A DNA stretch of 64,000 bases, from assembly GCA_963691705.1 (NCBI GenBank), contig OY829542.1, positions 18,648,579-18,712,578 of the forward strand. Direction: 5' to 3'. Made by a program: the position numbers and the translations under genes. Below are positions 21,178 through 34,611 of the stretch, piece after piece. Below the pieces are notes generated by a model. That model ran no database searches and was not told where the DNA came from. It worked only from the letters and a program-made list of their open reading frames with translations. The stretch is from Viola odorata. Its lineage: Eukaryota > Streptophyta > Magnoliopsida > Malpighiales > Violaceae. Each line of letters starts with the position of its first letter. Position 1 is the first letter of the stretch.

Positions 21178-22523
21178 CGTCGAACCCGTCAAAAATAAAT
21201 AAGAGTTACAACTTGCCACTAGAACAAGTAAACTTGTAGATAGCAATAAGAGGATCGAACCACGGAGAAATATGGTACTAATCTAAATAAGATCTTGCAA
21301 TCGTTGGAATAACACTTAGGTAAGGATTTGGGTGATCATGATGAAATTAAATACTAGTAAAGTAAATAAACAAGTGACTGTCTTGGTCCAGAACAAAATT
21401 CTTGGTCAAGAGGGTCGAATCAGAAACAGAGAACAAACTCGAGAAAGGTTCCTAGTAGAGGCTAACAAGCTGCGAGACAAGAGACACAATCATCGAATCA
21501 AGATTATTCATCTTCGATTCACAGAGTTTGTATAGGATCACGGTACGCTTATGACCCTTGCTTCCCTCCTATATCAACACCACCTCAGCTACGCTTAGAA
21601 GTGATGCCTTACCAATCAACACCTTGCTGGTTAAAGGGTTTACCGAGTTGGCAGCTAGCTTGAGTCGATTACACCTCTGCGGTGCGTTCGTCCTCAATGG
21701 CTTAGGAGAAGACAACTCCAAACTAGTATCCTCGGGCGTCAATCGGGACTGATCTGATTAACCTTTCTCCCTACCATTTTCTGGATACACCCAGTAGCGC
21801 GTAGGAGTCTACTTCGATCTTCTTGGTCGATAATCCACAACCAAGAAGAATGACTACTGCAATGACTGTTAAACACTAAATTGGCCAAATTCAATATCAA
21901 ACAGAAATCGTTAAGAATAACCGTGAGATCAATTAAATGCAAATACAAGGATTAAGAAGATCGGTTAGGTCTCATGTATGCTCATGCTCATGCTTAAACA
22001 CCTCTACTAAGAAGAATATGATTAGCTATTCATGCGCATAATAGAAAAGCAAAATGGTAATGTATTGAAAATAGTATATAAATCTTTCGTTTCCAAAGGA
22101 ACAGAAAAATAGGTAAACCATAATCCGAAAATCAGAGAAGGAGCCGCCACCCAACAGATGATGATGCTTCTCAAAAACCCTAAGAAGAGTATAAATAGTT
22201 CTCTCTTCCTAAAAGAAGAGCGGAAATAAAGGAAATTGAAATTCTAATCAAATACTAAATTCTAGCTAAATTGTATCTGGAAGATCTCCTTCCCAAAATA
22301 GAGTTTTAAACAAAGTCGGAAGATGGGGCGCGAAGGTAGCGCGTCCAGAGATGGCGCTCTCTAATGCTAACGAGATTGGCCAAACCAGTCCGTCTTGGCC
22401 AAGAATGTGGAACGCATGATCAGTTGAGCAGCTAGTTGAGAATCGATAAATCCCAAAGTGGTCCAGGAATTGCCTCATTTCTCTCCTTTTCTGCTCCAGC
22501 CTCAGCAAGATCATTTCCTGCAA
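21178..22523. repeat. LTR-like noncoding repeat, copy B
   Basis: Starts TGATGGGACGTCGAACC (from about 21172) and ends near CTGCA at about 22522. Copy C starts with the matching TGATGGGTGTCGAACC followed by the same GTCAAAAATAAAT block. TG and CA ends and a length of about 1.35 kb suggest a solo LTR or the LTR of an LTR-only derivative. It contains no recognisable coding domain, and no target duplication was confirmed. Confidence 0.5.
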
Positions 22524-22645
22524 TAATTAAAAAATATCCGTAGAATTCAGTGGAATATTATTCGGAATTGTAATAGTGGCTCAATCATGAAGCCATAAAT
22601 ATTCATGAATATATTTTATAAATAGGGTTAATACTTAATAATACT

Positions 22646-23481
22646 ATTGAGTCATCTACTTGAATCATCTTATTGATTTGGCTTATGTATCTTTCTTTTT
22701 TATTTCATCTCTCTACTGTTTATCCTGTATTGATTAAGTCTTTCTCCCTAATGATGTGCATACGTGGCCATTAAGTATACATACGATTTATTTTTTATAC
22801 TATTTTATACGATATGCCGCTCCACGTCAGTATTTTTATTTTAAAATAAAAATAAAAGAATAATAAATGATTTTGAAAAAAAATTAAAAAATTCAAGTGT
22901 TTTTTTAAAATTTCTCTAAAAAATGAAAATTTCTAAATTTCTAAATAATTCAAAAAAAGAGAAAATAATTTTAAAAAAACTAATATAGTTGTTTTTAAAA
23001 TTATAAAAAAAACTAAATTATTAAAATATAAAAAAAACCATTATATTATCTAATTTTGTAAAAAACATATTAATAATTATACAAAATATTATATAATAGT
23101 TTTTGTATTTTTAATAATTTCAATTTTCCCCATTTTTTATAATTAATAAAAACTATATCATTTTTTTAAAAATCATTTCTTTTGCTTGAATTATTTAGAA
23201 TTTTTTTATTTTTCTTATATTTTAAAATTTGTTGAATGATTTATTTATTTATAATTATTTCTTATTACTTTATTTTAATTTTAATTTTTTTTATTAATGT
23301 GGCATGTGGAACGCCACGTGATAAAAAACAATATAAAAATATCATGTATGCATACGGCCACGTAGGCACGACGTTAGGGGAGGATCAAATTATTACGCGA
23401 TAAGTAGTAGAGTGACCAAATTGGAACAAAAAAGGTAGAGGGACTAAATCAATAAGATAGTTCAAGTACATTGGTCACTAT
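22646..23481. mobile_element. AT-rich element with ~150-bp terminal inverted repeats
   Basis: The left arm (CTACTTGAATCATCTTATTG, then CATACGTGGCCA near 22760) is matched in inverted orientation by the right arm (CGGCCACGTAGGC near 23355, then CAATAAGATAGTTCAAGTAC). The centre is extremely AT-rich and noncoding. The long arms suggest a MULE-type non-autonomous element. Exact ends and target duplication were not resolved. Confidence 0.6.
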
Positions 23482-24558
23482 ATATATAGCTTCTTCTTTA
23501 ATTTATGATACGAGTTACATTGTAATAAAAATTATTTATATTGTAAGATAGTATATGTATTTATTTATTTATTTAAGTAATATTGATGGGTGTCGAACCT
23601 GTCAAAAATAAATGTGATTACAACTTAGCACCAAATAATAAAATAAATTGTAAATAGTAGTATGAGATTCGATGCTCAGGGAAAAGGACAAGATTCAAGT
23701 TTTCCAATGACCAAGTATAAAGAAATAAGTAACAAAAATAGGGGTTTATGAGATTGAGAATGAATAAAATTGCAATTGAAACAATTAACAAATAACAAAT
23801 TGGAATAAGATCAGATGACGAGAGATTTCTAGTAAAAACTGGTTAAGGTCATGATTCATAAATATTGATCATCAATGCAAAAATATTCAAAACTGATTTT
23901 GTAGGGAAGCTATAGAAATCAGGTTCACTTTGACTTCTTACCCTTCTCATATATCAAGTTTCTTAAAGAAATCTCTCTATTAAGAACCCTAATCATCTAG
24001 CAATTCTAAGGTTCACTTATAATATTTAACTAGTTGATTGATAAAAACAGGGAGAGACTTAACCCTACGCCAAGGGAACAGTCCACTCGCCCCTTTAAGC
24101 CAAATTGTTCTCTTTCTCTAGTCTTAAATAGCAAATCCTATGATGATTTTGATCTAGTTGTTTACTGTATCCTTCTAATAATGTTGTAGACCTAAAGTTA
24201 TTAGGAATAATTACATTCATTCATGTTAAAAATCTAAGTTGATCAAATCTTAAATCTAACAAAAATAACAATGGATTTAAATTAGAAATAGAATAAGTAC
24301 AAAACATATATTTTGTTAACAACGATTAGATCTCACAATAATGGGAATCATGAATCTCAAAGTCTTTACCAGGAATAAATTATTTAGCTAGACATAGATA
24401 TAATAATAGAAAATATAAAATTCAATAGCATAAAAATCTCCTCGTTTCAAGGAAGTAGACGAGGAGAGCAAGCAGAAAAGAAAAACGTCTTCAACTGAAA
24501 TTCCAAAGACTAGAAACGAAAGCTAAAAGGAAAGATAACTCCTTAGCTAAAACAAGAA

Positions 24559-26394
24559 AAGATGTGTGATGACAGCAAATGAGGTAGTGCACTACCTGCA
24601 AGATACGAAGCAACAGGGGCTACTTTTTAAGTTGAATTTTGAGAAGGCTTACGATTCCATAGAGTGGGATTATCTAGAGGATGTGATGAAGCATATGGGA
24701 TTCGGAGGGAAGTGGAGGGGTTGGATTAGGCAATGCATTAGCACGAACAAGGTTTCGGTACTAGTGAATGGGTCACCTTCTGGGCAATTCGGTGTAGGAA
24801 GAGGGCTTCGGCAAGGGTGTTCTATGTCCCTTTTCATTTTTAACATCGCGGCGGAGGGATTGCATCGTCTATTTGCTTGAGCAGAGGATGTGGGGATCCT
24901 GAGAGGTATAGGTAATCCTGTAGCAGGATGGCATTTGAGCCATATGCAGTTTGCCGACGATACTTTGGTTTTTGTGAACAACAACGAGGAGGAAATTCAG
25001 GGGGTGAAGGGAATTTTGCGTTGGTTTGATGCCTATTCAGGACTCCGGTAAATTTTCACAAAAGCACCTTGGTAGGGGTGAATTTGAGCAGACAGATTGG
25101 GAATATATTAGCTACGCGGGCTGGCTATAAGTATGAGACGCTCCCCTTTAAATATTTGGGATCCTTGATGGGTTTTAACCCAAGGCGAAACTCAGGGTGG
25201 CAATTTTTAGTACAAAAGATGAGGAAAAAACTATCTACTTGGAAAGGTCATTTGCTCTCGGTGGGGGGTCGGGTGACTTTGATCAAGTCAGCGTTATCGA
25301 GTCTTCCTATATATAACATGTCCATGTTCAAAATGCCGAAGACCGTGGCTAGGCAATGCGAGGGAGTGATGTGTCGCTTCCTTTGGAGCGGTAGTGACGT
25401 TAAGAAAGGGATTGCTAAAGTCCAATGGGAGGAAGTGACTCGACCGACTTCCTTTGGCGGATTGGGTATTAGCAGAATACAAGACAGAAACGTGGTGTTA
25501 CTTTTCAAATGGTTGTGGGAGCTGATGAGGGGAAGTACTAAGATTTGGGCTGACATCATACGTAGACAGTACCATCTTAAATCCATCGGGGACATATGGC
25601 GTGCGAGAGAGGAACATCTATCCCTAATTTGGAGAGATATCCTGCGTGTCTGTGGTCGAGGAAGTGACTATTTCGAGTTGTGGAATGACCACACAACGTT
25701 GAAGGTTGGAGAGGGCAGTGATACGGAGTTATGGTGGGATACTTGGACAGGGAAGAGACCGTTGGCTTTGCTTCACCCAAGACTTTATCAGCTGTCGAGT
25801 AATAAATGAGGGAGTGTTAAAGGAGTTTGGCGAATGGAGTGGAGCGGTGTGGGAGTGGCAAAGTACTTGGAGGTGAGGATTGTTCGAATGGGAGAGGGAC
25901 GATTGGGAGTGCTTGAGAGATCGATTGCCAGCTCCATGCAGGGGCAGGCAGCATGCTATGCTTCGTTGGGAGTTAGATCAGTCCGGCACGTACACTGTCA
26001 ATTCAGGCTATACGCAATAGGAGAAAGTAAGATACGAGCCAGCTCCTCTATTTAAGTCTTGTTGGACTGGTCTGGTTCCTTATCGTGTGGAATTTTTTCC
26101 TTGTGGCATTGGTGGCTGAAAAGCAAGGACTCCACATTCGCTTACAGCATGACTGACATGCTTCAATCTCCGGCATGGCTTCTCTCACGGCGAATGGAGG
26201 ACAATTGCTTTCTAGGGAGGAGGTAGTCTGGGTTAAGTCAGGTGCGGGTCTGTTATCTTTTTCTTTGGGGCTGGTTTTTTGCTGTTTGTTTTTCGCTGCC
26301 CAGGTATTAGCAGCAGCTTCTTGTTTTTCTTTTGTCATGTCCTTCACGACTACTTAAATCAATAAAAATCTCTCTGCTTATTAAAAAAAAAAAA
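24559..26394 (+). mobile_element. 5'-truncated L1-type LINE
   Basis: Covers the 3' half of ORF2: fingers and palm of reverse transcriptase (KLNFEKAYDSIEWDYLEDVM, then GLRQGCSMS and the active-site block MQFADDTLVF), thumb/connection region (LPFKYLGSLMGFNPRR) and part of the C-terminal zf-RVT region. A poly(A) run ends it at about 26381-26392. The start aligns with the ATGACAGC block of the complete LINE at about 36282. Target duplications could not be defined because of the A-rich flanks. It lies within repeat copy C. Confidence 0.85.
24566..25809 (+). pseudogene. LINE ORF2 reverse-transcriptase fragment
   Basis: Reverse transcriptase of plant L1 elements, which copies element RNA at a nicked target. 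The FADD catalytic pair is present (about 24951-24962). The frame is broken by TGA at 24878 (by comparison with relatives a CGA or similar codon), by a frameshift at about 25049 just before the VNFHKST-type block, and by a stop at 25807. The endonuclease domain is absent through 5' truncation. Not functional. Confidence 0.85.
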
Positions 26395-26760
26395 GATTAA
26401 GTAATCCTTTTTTCCTTATTTTTTTCTAAAAATAAAATAATCCTAAGATAAACAGAAAGTTATTTGTTATTATCCCCTTAGGATCTTTACAACTGATAAT
26501 TCCTTATGATAATCTTTTTTTCTAAAAGAGGTAGTTGGCGCGCTTTGCCTTCACCTTGCGGCCCAGGCCCATCTTGCTGGCTTGCTAATTTTCGTTGTCA
26601 TCTCCCATGGTCTAGTGTGAAGTAATCTTCCCTAGGCCTAGGGAAGAGACCTGGTTCTGCAGAATTAGCCCTTAATTCCCACTGGTTCATTTAGCTCTCT
26701 TTTTCGGGCTCTTTCGTTCCTTTCTGTCTTGATCGATTCCTTTGACTTGTTTCTGCAAAA

Positions 26761-28078
26761 AAGAAGGAAATATGCCCAAATTAGCAGTATCACCATCTCA
26801 AATACAATCAAAATAAATGGTGAATATACACGAACTAAATATTCAATCAAATATACAAATAAAAGTAGAATATACTAACTATCTTGATTGACAAGCCTAA
26901 CTCAATCTCAAAAAAAATCTTTATAACTTATTTGTTAATATAATTTTAGAGGGTGTGTATTAGGAACGGTTTAGAGGGATGATTAGACGTGGATCTCTTA
27001 TTGGATCTTGATTTTATTGCTGATATCGCATGCTTCTCTCGATCCTTGTAGTAATTAACCTATAAATTACAAGAGTTTCCTCTTGTGATAAACACTTCAA
27101 AACTTAAATTAGTTTCAAGTGTTTAAGATCTAAACTCAAGAAATTAATTATCAAAGATGAATTAATGATTAGAACAATGATTGAAGAGTAGTAATTGCGA
27201 GGAATTAAGTGGTTGTGTGTATTTACGATAGCATTCAATTGGATATGTCTAGAAAATGAAGGTTTTACATAGGTCTCAAACCCTAACACTTAGGGACATG
27301 AAAGTCTTTTTCCTTTAATAATATCTTAGTCACCTTGTACCTTAAGTAACATTAAATGCTACCTTAATTTTTAGTCTCTCACTCTTCTAGAAAATGTCTA
27401 TTTTTTCATCCTTAATTAATGAGCGCTGACTATTTTTTCTAGGGGTCTTAAATGACCTTGTACTTTGTATGTATGAGTGGTTAGAAACTAGCTATAGGGG
27501 TCTGACATCAGCAGGAGGTTCGCTAAGCTTTGGATCGCTAGTTGGTCAAGCGTGGCAACTACTCACACTCGTTTGTAGGTCGTTTGTTCAATATTTTAGA
27601 TAGCTGCATTCTCTAGATAACAACGAGATTGCTGAGTTTGTTTCAACACAACGAGATTGCTGAGATTCGCTTCCTCACAACGAGATGTTGCCTTTTATAA
27701 CACATAGCGAGTTGATTGTACCCTAAGTGAGTTGTTCGCTCATTTCACTCGGAGAGCTTGTTAGGCTCTAAGTCTTCGCTACCTAATTGTTGGATATCAC
27801 CTTTGTTGGTTCTCTTTTAATTCAAGGAAGAAAGTATGGTCTTTTTAATGTGAGGTTCCTGGGATTTTCTATATGTTATTATTATTCTTAACAGTCTAGA
27901 ATATCAATGCACGGTCACGGTCAAACTAATCGTTCACATCGGCGGATATTGGGAAAAAAAATGCTCTCCTTATATTCGCAGGTAAACTTTTGCTCCCGTA
28001 AAATCATATTAATTACCCTTACTAAAATAAAAATTTTATTTATGAGTCTAAATATTTAAAGACTGGTTTAGAAATTGA
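26761..28078. other. Spacer without recognisable gene
   Basis: AT-rich intergenic DNA. A short imperfect repeat of about 35 bp (AACGAGATTGCTGAG, three partial units) lies at about 27617-27690. The last ~120 bp (from about 27960) are homologous in inverted orientation to about 44935-45060. Confidence 0.4.
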
Positions 28079-28087
28079 GGTTTGAAC

Positions 28088-29704
28088 CAGTGTTATCAGA
28101 ACCGGACCGGACAGAGAACCGGAAATGGAAATTTGGTGGTTCAACCGGGTTGAACCGGGTTCGACCGGATTGTAGTTGCTGGTCCGTCCGGAACCGTTCG
28201 CACATTAAACCGGTAAATCTTAGACTAATAAACCGGATTAAACCGGATTGAACCGGCTGATTTTTTTACTGTAGCATTTTATAATATATCAAAATAAAGT
28301 ATATTAAGTAGATCAAAAGTTGAAAATAAAGAAACTATCTAACATTTAAATGAAATGATATTCAAAATTCAAACACACTTAAATATTCAAATTACTTTTA
28401 TCAATAAAGAAACTATTTAACACTGTAAATTTACTAATATAATTTCGGATTTCAGGATATTTGGTATTGGATCGAAAAACAACCCACACATGAACTCTTT
28501 TTTATTTTATTTTTCAGTTGATTTTTACAATTACCAAAATAAAAGTGAATCTGCTAAATATAGGAATTATATTTTACTTAGTCAAATATTTTAACTGATA
28601 AGATTATGTGTTAGAAACTTGATTTTGATTAGTTCTTATCGTATCTCTAAAATATATTACGAACATCAATACACTTAAAATCTGTTGTATTTTCGGTAAA
28701 ATAGAAAAAAAATTGAGTCACATAAAATTGTGATTGCGAAGTTTATTTCACTTTCTTTCGGAAAAAAAAATCTCTTATAATATCAAACCAAAACATCTAC
28801 ATTTACCATAAATGTATTAGTAGTTTTATTAATATTTTTTATATTTACTTTTTTCTATAAACATATTTTTTATATATTTTAATAAATTAATAAGGGCGAG
28901 AAAAATCTAAATTATATACTACTATTATATTACATGGGTTATTTATTTTATTACAAAACAGCTTGAAAGTAATACTAGTGCATAAAAAGAGAGAAAAAAA
29001 AAAAAAAAAAAGAATACAGTTTTGTTTTTTTTATTTTTAATCGGCAATTCCTTTGCTAGTCAAAGGAAGAAACTGCCGGCCAACATTTTCAATCATAAGT
29101 GGGGCCACATAAGGGAGTGGGCAGTGGTGACGTGGAGAGATTTGAGTGGGTCAATGGGATGCTTCCATTTCCAACTTAGAGGTAGGGAAGGAGACGTTCA
29201 AAACTTGAAAGGGATTAAATATATACAAACATGTTTTAAAAAGAAAAGTAAAGTGGTACAAGAAAATACCACATCGGAGAAAAACAAAACTTTGGTGCAA
29301 ATGTGTTCATATAAAAGCATCACCACTTAGGTGTAAGTTGACAACTTGAGTGAAAATCAAGTTGGGCCTCTTAGAAGTTGTCCCCAATAAAATGAAAATT
29401 TTAAATACTAGTAAAAATTAAAATTTTTTTTTGGGTCCTTGGTTTTGGGCCCATGGGCCGTGTCAAAACGGCGTCGTTTTGGGCCCATGGGCTGTGTCAA
29501 AACGGTGTCGTTTTGACAAGGCATCAAACCGGACATTTTGGTTGAAAACCGGCCGGTTCGCCGGTTGGCAAAAAACCGGCTTGTTCGTCCGGTCCAACCC
29601 GGGTCAGAGGGCAATCCGGTCCGAAAGCTGAATCGGACCGGAAAGGTGAAAATGGCCGGTTGAACCGGACGGACCGGCCGGTCCGGTCCGGTTCTGATAA
29701 CATG
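28088..29704. mobile_element. 1.6-kb CCGG-rich TIR element with 9-bp target duplication
   Basis: The ends are inverted: left CAGTGTTATCAGAACCGG, right CCGGTTCTGATAACATG. They are followed by long sub-terminal stretches of repeated AACCGG/CCGGTT units. GGTTTGAAC lies directly outside both ends (28079-28087 and 29705-29713). A related repeat at about 44880-44960, in opposite orientation, has continuous sequence at this site, so the boundaries are well supported. A 9-bp duplication fits the Mutator superfamily. The interior is AT-rich and shows no transposase. Confidence 0.8.
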
Positions 29705-29713
29705 GGTTTGAAC

Positions 29714-30140
29714 CGCTACGAAACTCACTAAATTATAACTAATTTTGTTCACATCGTGTCAAATCACTAAATAGTAAAATATGCATAGTAAAAAAATTCA
29801 CCACACAAAAAGATCACTTATGATTTCTTACTTAAAGAGAATGAGAGTATCAAACTAGTCACAATAACTATTAATGTAAATATTCTATAAAATTAACTTA
29901 TAATAAAAATGATTTATTTGTAATTCTAATTTTTAAAAATATAAAATTCTTATATTGTTTTAGTTTTAATTTTTTTACTATCGCTAAAATTATTTTTCTT
30001 CTTATCATGAGACTTTATTAACTTTACTAGTGCTGCATTAATTGTCCATCATGACTTTTTTTTCATAGGCCATGACTTTATTTTTATATTGTTACATTTT
30101 AAAATATGGGTAGAAAATAAAATTTGGAGTTACAAGTTCT
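29714..30140. repeat. Dispersed repeat (inverse of 44520-44930)
   Basis: Together with 27960-28087 this forms one repeat copy interrupted by the CCGG-rich element. Its reverse complement resembles 44520-45060; for example GATGGACAATTAATG near 44584 mirrors CATTAATTGTCCATC near 30034. The sequence is AT-rich and noncoding; the family is not recognised. Confidence 0.6.
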
Positions 30141-32029
30141 TAAATTATTTATTTTATTGACTTAATTACATTTATAACTCGGTACTATATATTATTTTAT
30201 ATACATAATTTTAGTCTTCTTAATATCTGTATTACATAATAATGTTAATTTAGTTTAGTTAAAAAAATGAAACAAAAAAAATCTTTCACTAGTCGACAAT
30301 TTCAATGAGAAACTAATAAGGAGTAGCTAGCAATGTCTAATTTTCTGATTTATTAAATCATGTGTGTTTATTATCTATTCCGAATTCCGAATAAAGGATC
30401 GAATTAAATTCTTTAAATAATAAATCTATGCATTTTGCAGATATTATTTTGTGCATTTTGCCCAAACCCGACCCAAAAGTCCAAAGCCTATTTAAAGTTG
30501 AGTTAAGACCTTAAAATAAAGCCCAAAAAACGGACTAAGTTGGGCTTGAATTTCTGGGAAAAAACAATAAGGCTAGGCATTTTACTCCAAACCCAAATTG
30601 ATCAGTTCTAGCTAGTAATCATCAATCTGATTTATTAATTTATGAGTACCAAGAGTATAAAAAATAGAAAGAGTTATAATCATCGATGCATGGCAGCATA
30701 TATAAATGCCATGACCCCTTCTCGTGGACTATATTAGCAAATTTAATATGTATGATTGACAATATTATTGTTGTAGCAAGTATAGCCAAGTAGCAACTAG
30801 CAGGGGATTACACACTTACACCTTAAATTCCACCATTAATTTTTATCACCAAATCGACTCAAATCATCCCTCCACCGTAAAATAAATAAATTCTTTGTCT
30901 GCCACTCTTACATGTCCACTCTATATTAATTATTTTGCATCTTAATTGTGATGCTCTTCATGTGTTCCCCACATCTAATATGGATATCAATTCTTGTTGT
31001 ACCATAAAGACACTCATGCATAAGAAGAACCAATACGTACTCAGTTTAATAATCAACATTCATCATGGTTAATTCGTTAAAAAATGACTCATATGTAAAA
31101 AGTAGCAATTTAAGATAAATTAGGCAATACATATAATAAATTAACACGAACTAATTAATGTACAACGGCTGCGGGTTACGAGTACCAACACCCTATGGGT
31201 AGGGGAGACAGAGGAACCGATTTTCTTTTTGTTTATTTCTTTTGTATCATACTATTAGTTTGTTGTTTGTTTTAGTTAGTTGTAATTTATCGTGTGCTAT
31301 TTTGCTATTCTTGCAACAAGGTTATGAGTGATTGAGAAATAATGGTGAAACAACTAGAGAATAAGCATGAGATATAGAGGTAATGGAAGATTTGACGACA
31401 ACAATTTAAGGAGGGTGTGGATCATGGTCTTATGTTGTGGTGGTGTCGTGACATTGACGTTGGTAGTATTCTGGAGATAGAGTTGACAATGCTGCCATTC
31501 TGGAGTTAAAGTTGTTCAACTTCATGGAATTTGTGCCTCAATGTGTGCGTTTATGACTGTGTCGGGTCTGTGTTATTGAATTGGGTCAAGCACTAATGTT
31601 GTATTTAGGAGAATGCTGCATAGTAAATCCAGACTCATTTGTAAATGTGAAAGAATTATAATGCCCTTATAGAAAAAAGCTTGTTTACATCTCTCATTCT
31701 CATGATATATCACATCCCAATATCTCATGCGATAAATTGAGATGAGATTTTGAGATCTACTATTTTAATGATTTCTATAAAAAAAATCGGTAAATATTTT
31801 GGTTAACTATTGTCATCCTACCAGTGTCATATACTGTGTAATATCGCAGTAGTGGTTTATTCTAACCAAAACTAATACTCACTTCACCTATAAAAATAAT
31901 AATTAAATAATGCTCTAACCACTTGCCCTAAAAATTCATACATGTGTAGGTATTTGTTGTTCTACTAATAAATACTAAGTTTCCACATTTTTTAGATATT
32001 TTTACTACATTTTAAAGATATTTCTTGTC
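30141..32029. other. Spacer without recognisable gene
   Basis: AT-rich intergenic sequence with no domain-bearing frame on either strand. Short poly(A)/(T) runs only. Confidence 0.4.
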
Positions 32030-32270
32030 GATAAAGAGAGATTAATTTTTTTGTCTCAAATAAAATTAGCAACGGGTACACGAAAGTTATTGACGATAAA
32101 TTTTGTCAAAAATCTTATCTACGGACATAATTTTGGTGTCATTCGTCGATAAGTCAATTTTTCCGCGCCAACATTAGAGCGGAAGTTATCGACCCGGGGG
32201 AGAGGGTCGATAACCCATATTTATCGACGGGTTATTGACGGGGGAACTTGTCGATACGTTACCAACATCG
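32030..32270. repeat. Cluster of ATCGACGGGTTATTGACGG-like motifs
   Basis: Between about 32085 and 32260 short motifs of the TTATCGAC/GTCGATAA type recur in both orientations, with GC-rich blocks (CGACCCGGGGGAGAGGG). Such sub-terminal clusters are typical of CACTA elements, but no CACTA terminus was found. It directly precedes the 117-bp tandem array. Confidence 0.3.
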
Positions 32271-33065
32271 TTCGATTTTTACACCAAGAACCTTTTTTTG
32301 TAAAAACATTCATACATTTCATTTACACCACTTTTACTCTAGCATGAGTCGATTTTTTTTGTGTTAATGGAAAAGTTTTTAGTTTTCAATATTTTACACT
32401 AGGAACCCTATTTTGTAAAAATCTCAATATATCCCATTTACACAACTTATAGTTTAGCATAGTTTAGCATGAGTTGATTTTTTTTGTATTAACGGACAAG
32501 TTCTTAGTTCTTACCATTTTATATTGGGAACCCTATTTTGTAAAAAACTTACATACATTTCATTTACACAACTAACTAATGATGCGATTTATTTGTGATG
32601 ACAGACTAGTTCTCCGTTTTTATAATTTCACATAAGGAACCCTATCTTCAAAAACCCTTTACATGTTCCCTTGACAAAAAATTTACTCGTGCATGAGTTC
32701 CTTTTAGTTTTTGTTAACGGATAAGTTCTTTATTTTCACAATTTTACACTAAGAACCCTATTTTGTAAAACTCTTCACACATTCCATGTACACAACTTAG
32801 TTCTAAGGCGATTTATTTGTGATGACAGACTACTTCTCTGTTTTAATGATTTTACATAAAGAACTCTATCTTCAGCACCCCGTACAACTAGTGGATCCTA
32901 TTCTTAATGGTAGCTTTGCAAAGAAACCCTAGCCGCCAATAGCTAGGTTCCTTCCGGTAAGCCCACTGCTGCTGGAAGCAGATCAAACACTGGTACACCC
33001 ACTGTGGCCGGGGTGAAATCTTCACGTTTCAAGGATCTATAGCAAGTTTCTTCACACGCAGGAGG

Positions 33066-34475
33066 ATGGATAAGAGTAACGGAGGCAATAGAAACAAGGA
33101 CCAAAGGGAGAACTTCAATGTCACGTACTACGTGGAGAACCTACCACTCCATGTTGATCGGAGAGCACTCAGGTACTTGATTACTCGTCGTTGGCGACTT
33201 CCAAGATTCGGGAACCTCGTTGATGTGTTTATTCCAAGTCATAGAAACAAAGTTGGGAAGAGATACGGATTCATCATGTTCGATGAGGTCGACAATCGTA
33301 TTGATATGGAATTGGCCTTAGACAGCCAGTACATAGGCGCGTCTGCGATTCGTAGCAGTCTTGGGAGGTCAAGGAGAAGAAAACTGGAATTACAAAAAAA
33401 AGGACCGAATAACGAGAGAAAGCACAAGTCTCAGTTTCAGGTTGGGGCAACTAGGGACAATGGCAATTCAGTGAGTATTATGAAGACAGAGAATGAGGGC
33501 AAGCTGTCAACACGCCAGATGGCAACCGAGAGGGTAGAAAGGAAACCTAGCCACATCACAGATAAACCTGGAGGAGACAAAGAGACATACCAGGTTGACG
33601 AAAAAGAGGTACTAGAATTACATACTCTTGGGGCGAATAAAGAATGGCTAAATCGTAGCATAGTAGGTATTATGAAAAGAATTGAAAACATTCCCGAAAT
33701 CCAAGATCTAGTAATTGAGCTGGGTTGGATTTGTGAAACGAGAATTATGGGAAGAGGACTAGTGCTCTTGGAATTTGACAATGATGCAGAATACGAGAGA
33801 GCTATGTGAAAGGACACCCCCGAAGCCGAGGAAATTTTCTCCTCACTTATCCCTTGGCAGGAGTGCACAAGAGAAGGGAGCCGATTGTGTTGGGTACAAT
33901 GCGTGGACGTCCCAATCTAGGCATGGGGTCACACAACTTTTGAAGCATTAGGAAACAGACTGGGAGAGATAGTGGCAATTGACAAGAACACGCTTGCAAG
34001 AAAAAGATTTGATGTAGGACGCATTCTAGTTGCAACGAAAACACCTCTAGTGGACGAAGCCATCTCTATCAACATTGAGGGAGTTCGTCGTAAGATTTTG
34101 TGCAAAGAAGAACCAATACAGGGAGCCATCTCTAACTTGGATTGGATGATCGGAGTAGATAAAAAGCAGGAAGATTGGGAAGAAGATGAAAGCCTGGATG
34201 AGGAGAGCTCCAATGAAGGAAACCGGGAAAAAGGTGTGAGCATTCCTCATACCCAACAACGAGAAATCGAGAAACACTTCGAAGTTCAAGAGCAGCCTGT
34301 GTCCTACATCACCACTAGGACAAAAAAAATGAAAAAGTTGGTGGGAAAAACAGGAAGTTTAGAGATTATGACTTCGGGAGAAGGAACTCAAGCAAGCGGC
34401 AATGAAATCAATGACGATCAAATATCCAATATGAATCGCTTATTCGAACAGACCTTGCAAGATGGCCGAACTTAG
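33066..34475 (+). pseudogene. LINE ORF1 (RRM protein), broken
   Basis: The first frame, 33066-33809 (247 codons), has an RNA-recognition-motif domain at residues about 18-85 (FNVTYYVENLPLHVDRR, then DVFIPSHRNKVGKRYGFIMF). A basic linker follows. After TGA at 33807 the protein continues in another frame with IDKNTLARKRFDVGRILVAT, a block common in plant LINE ORF1 after the RRM (about 33972 onward), then an acidic tail. ORF1 proteins of plant L1 elements bind element RNA. At least one frameshift and one stop make it non-functional. Confidence 0.82.
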
Positions 34476-34611
34476 GAAATTGGCAAGGCATTAGCATTAA
34501 CAGCACAAGCTAACAAGGAAGCTTTGAGAACCTTTGATAAAGAGAGATTTGAAGGAGAGGTAGCACGCTTCTGTGCATAATCAATTCTGCGATCGAGTGT
34601 TATCGGATTTA

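Larger units (their letters stand above)
23590..26760. repeat. LTR-like noncoding repeat, copy C, split by a LINE
   Basis: Begins TGATGGGTGTCGAACC at about 23587, like copy B, and continues to about 24558. There the truncated LINE (24559-26394) interrupts it. It resumes at about 26395 and ends near TTTCTGCA at about 26757. Similarity to copies A and B is clearest at the start and near the end. It is noncoding. Confidence 0.45.

Noticed and set aside
24670..24984. Minus-strand frames opposite LINE reverse transcriptase (also at 33437-33868 and others)
   Set aside because: Antisense shadows of LINE coding sequence.
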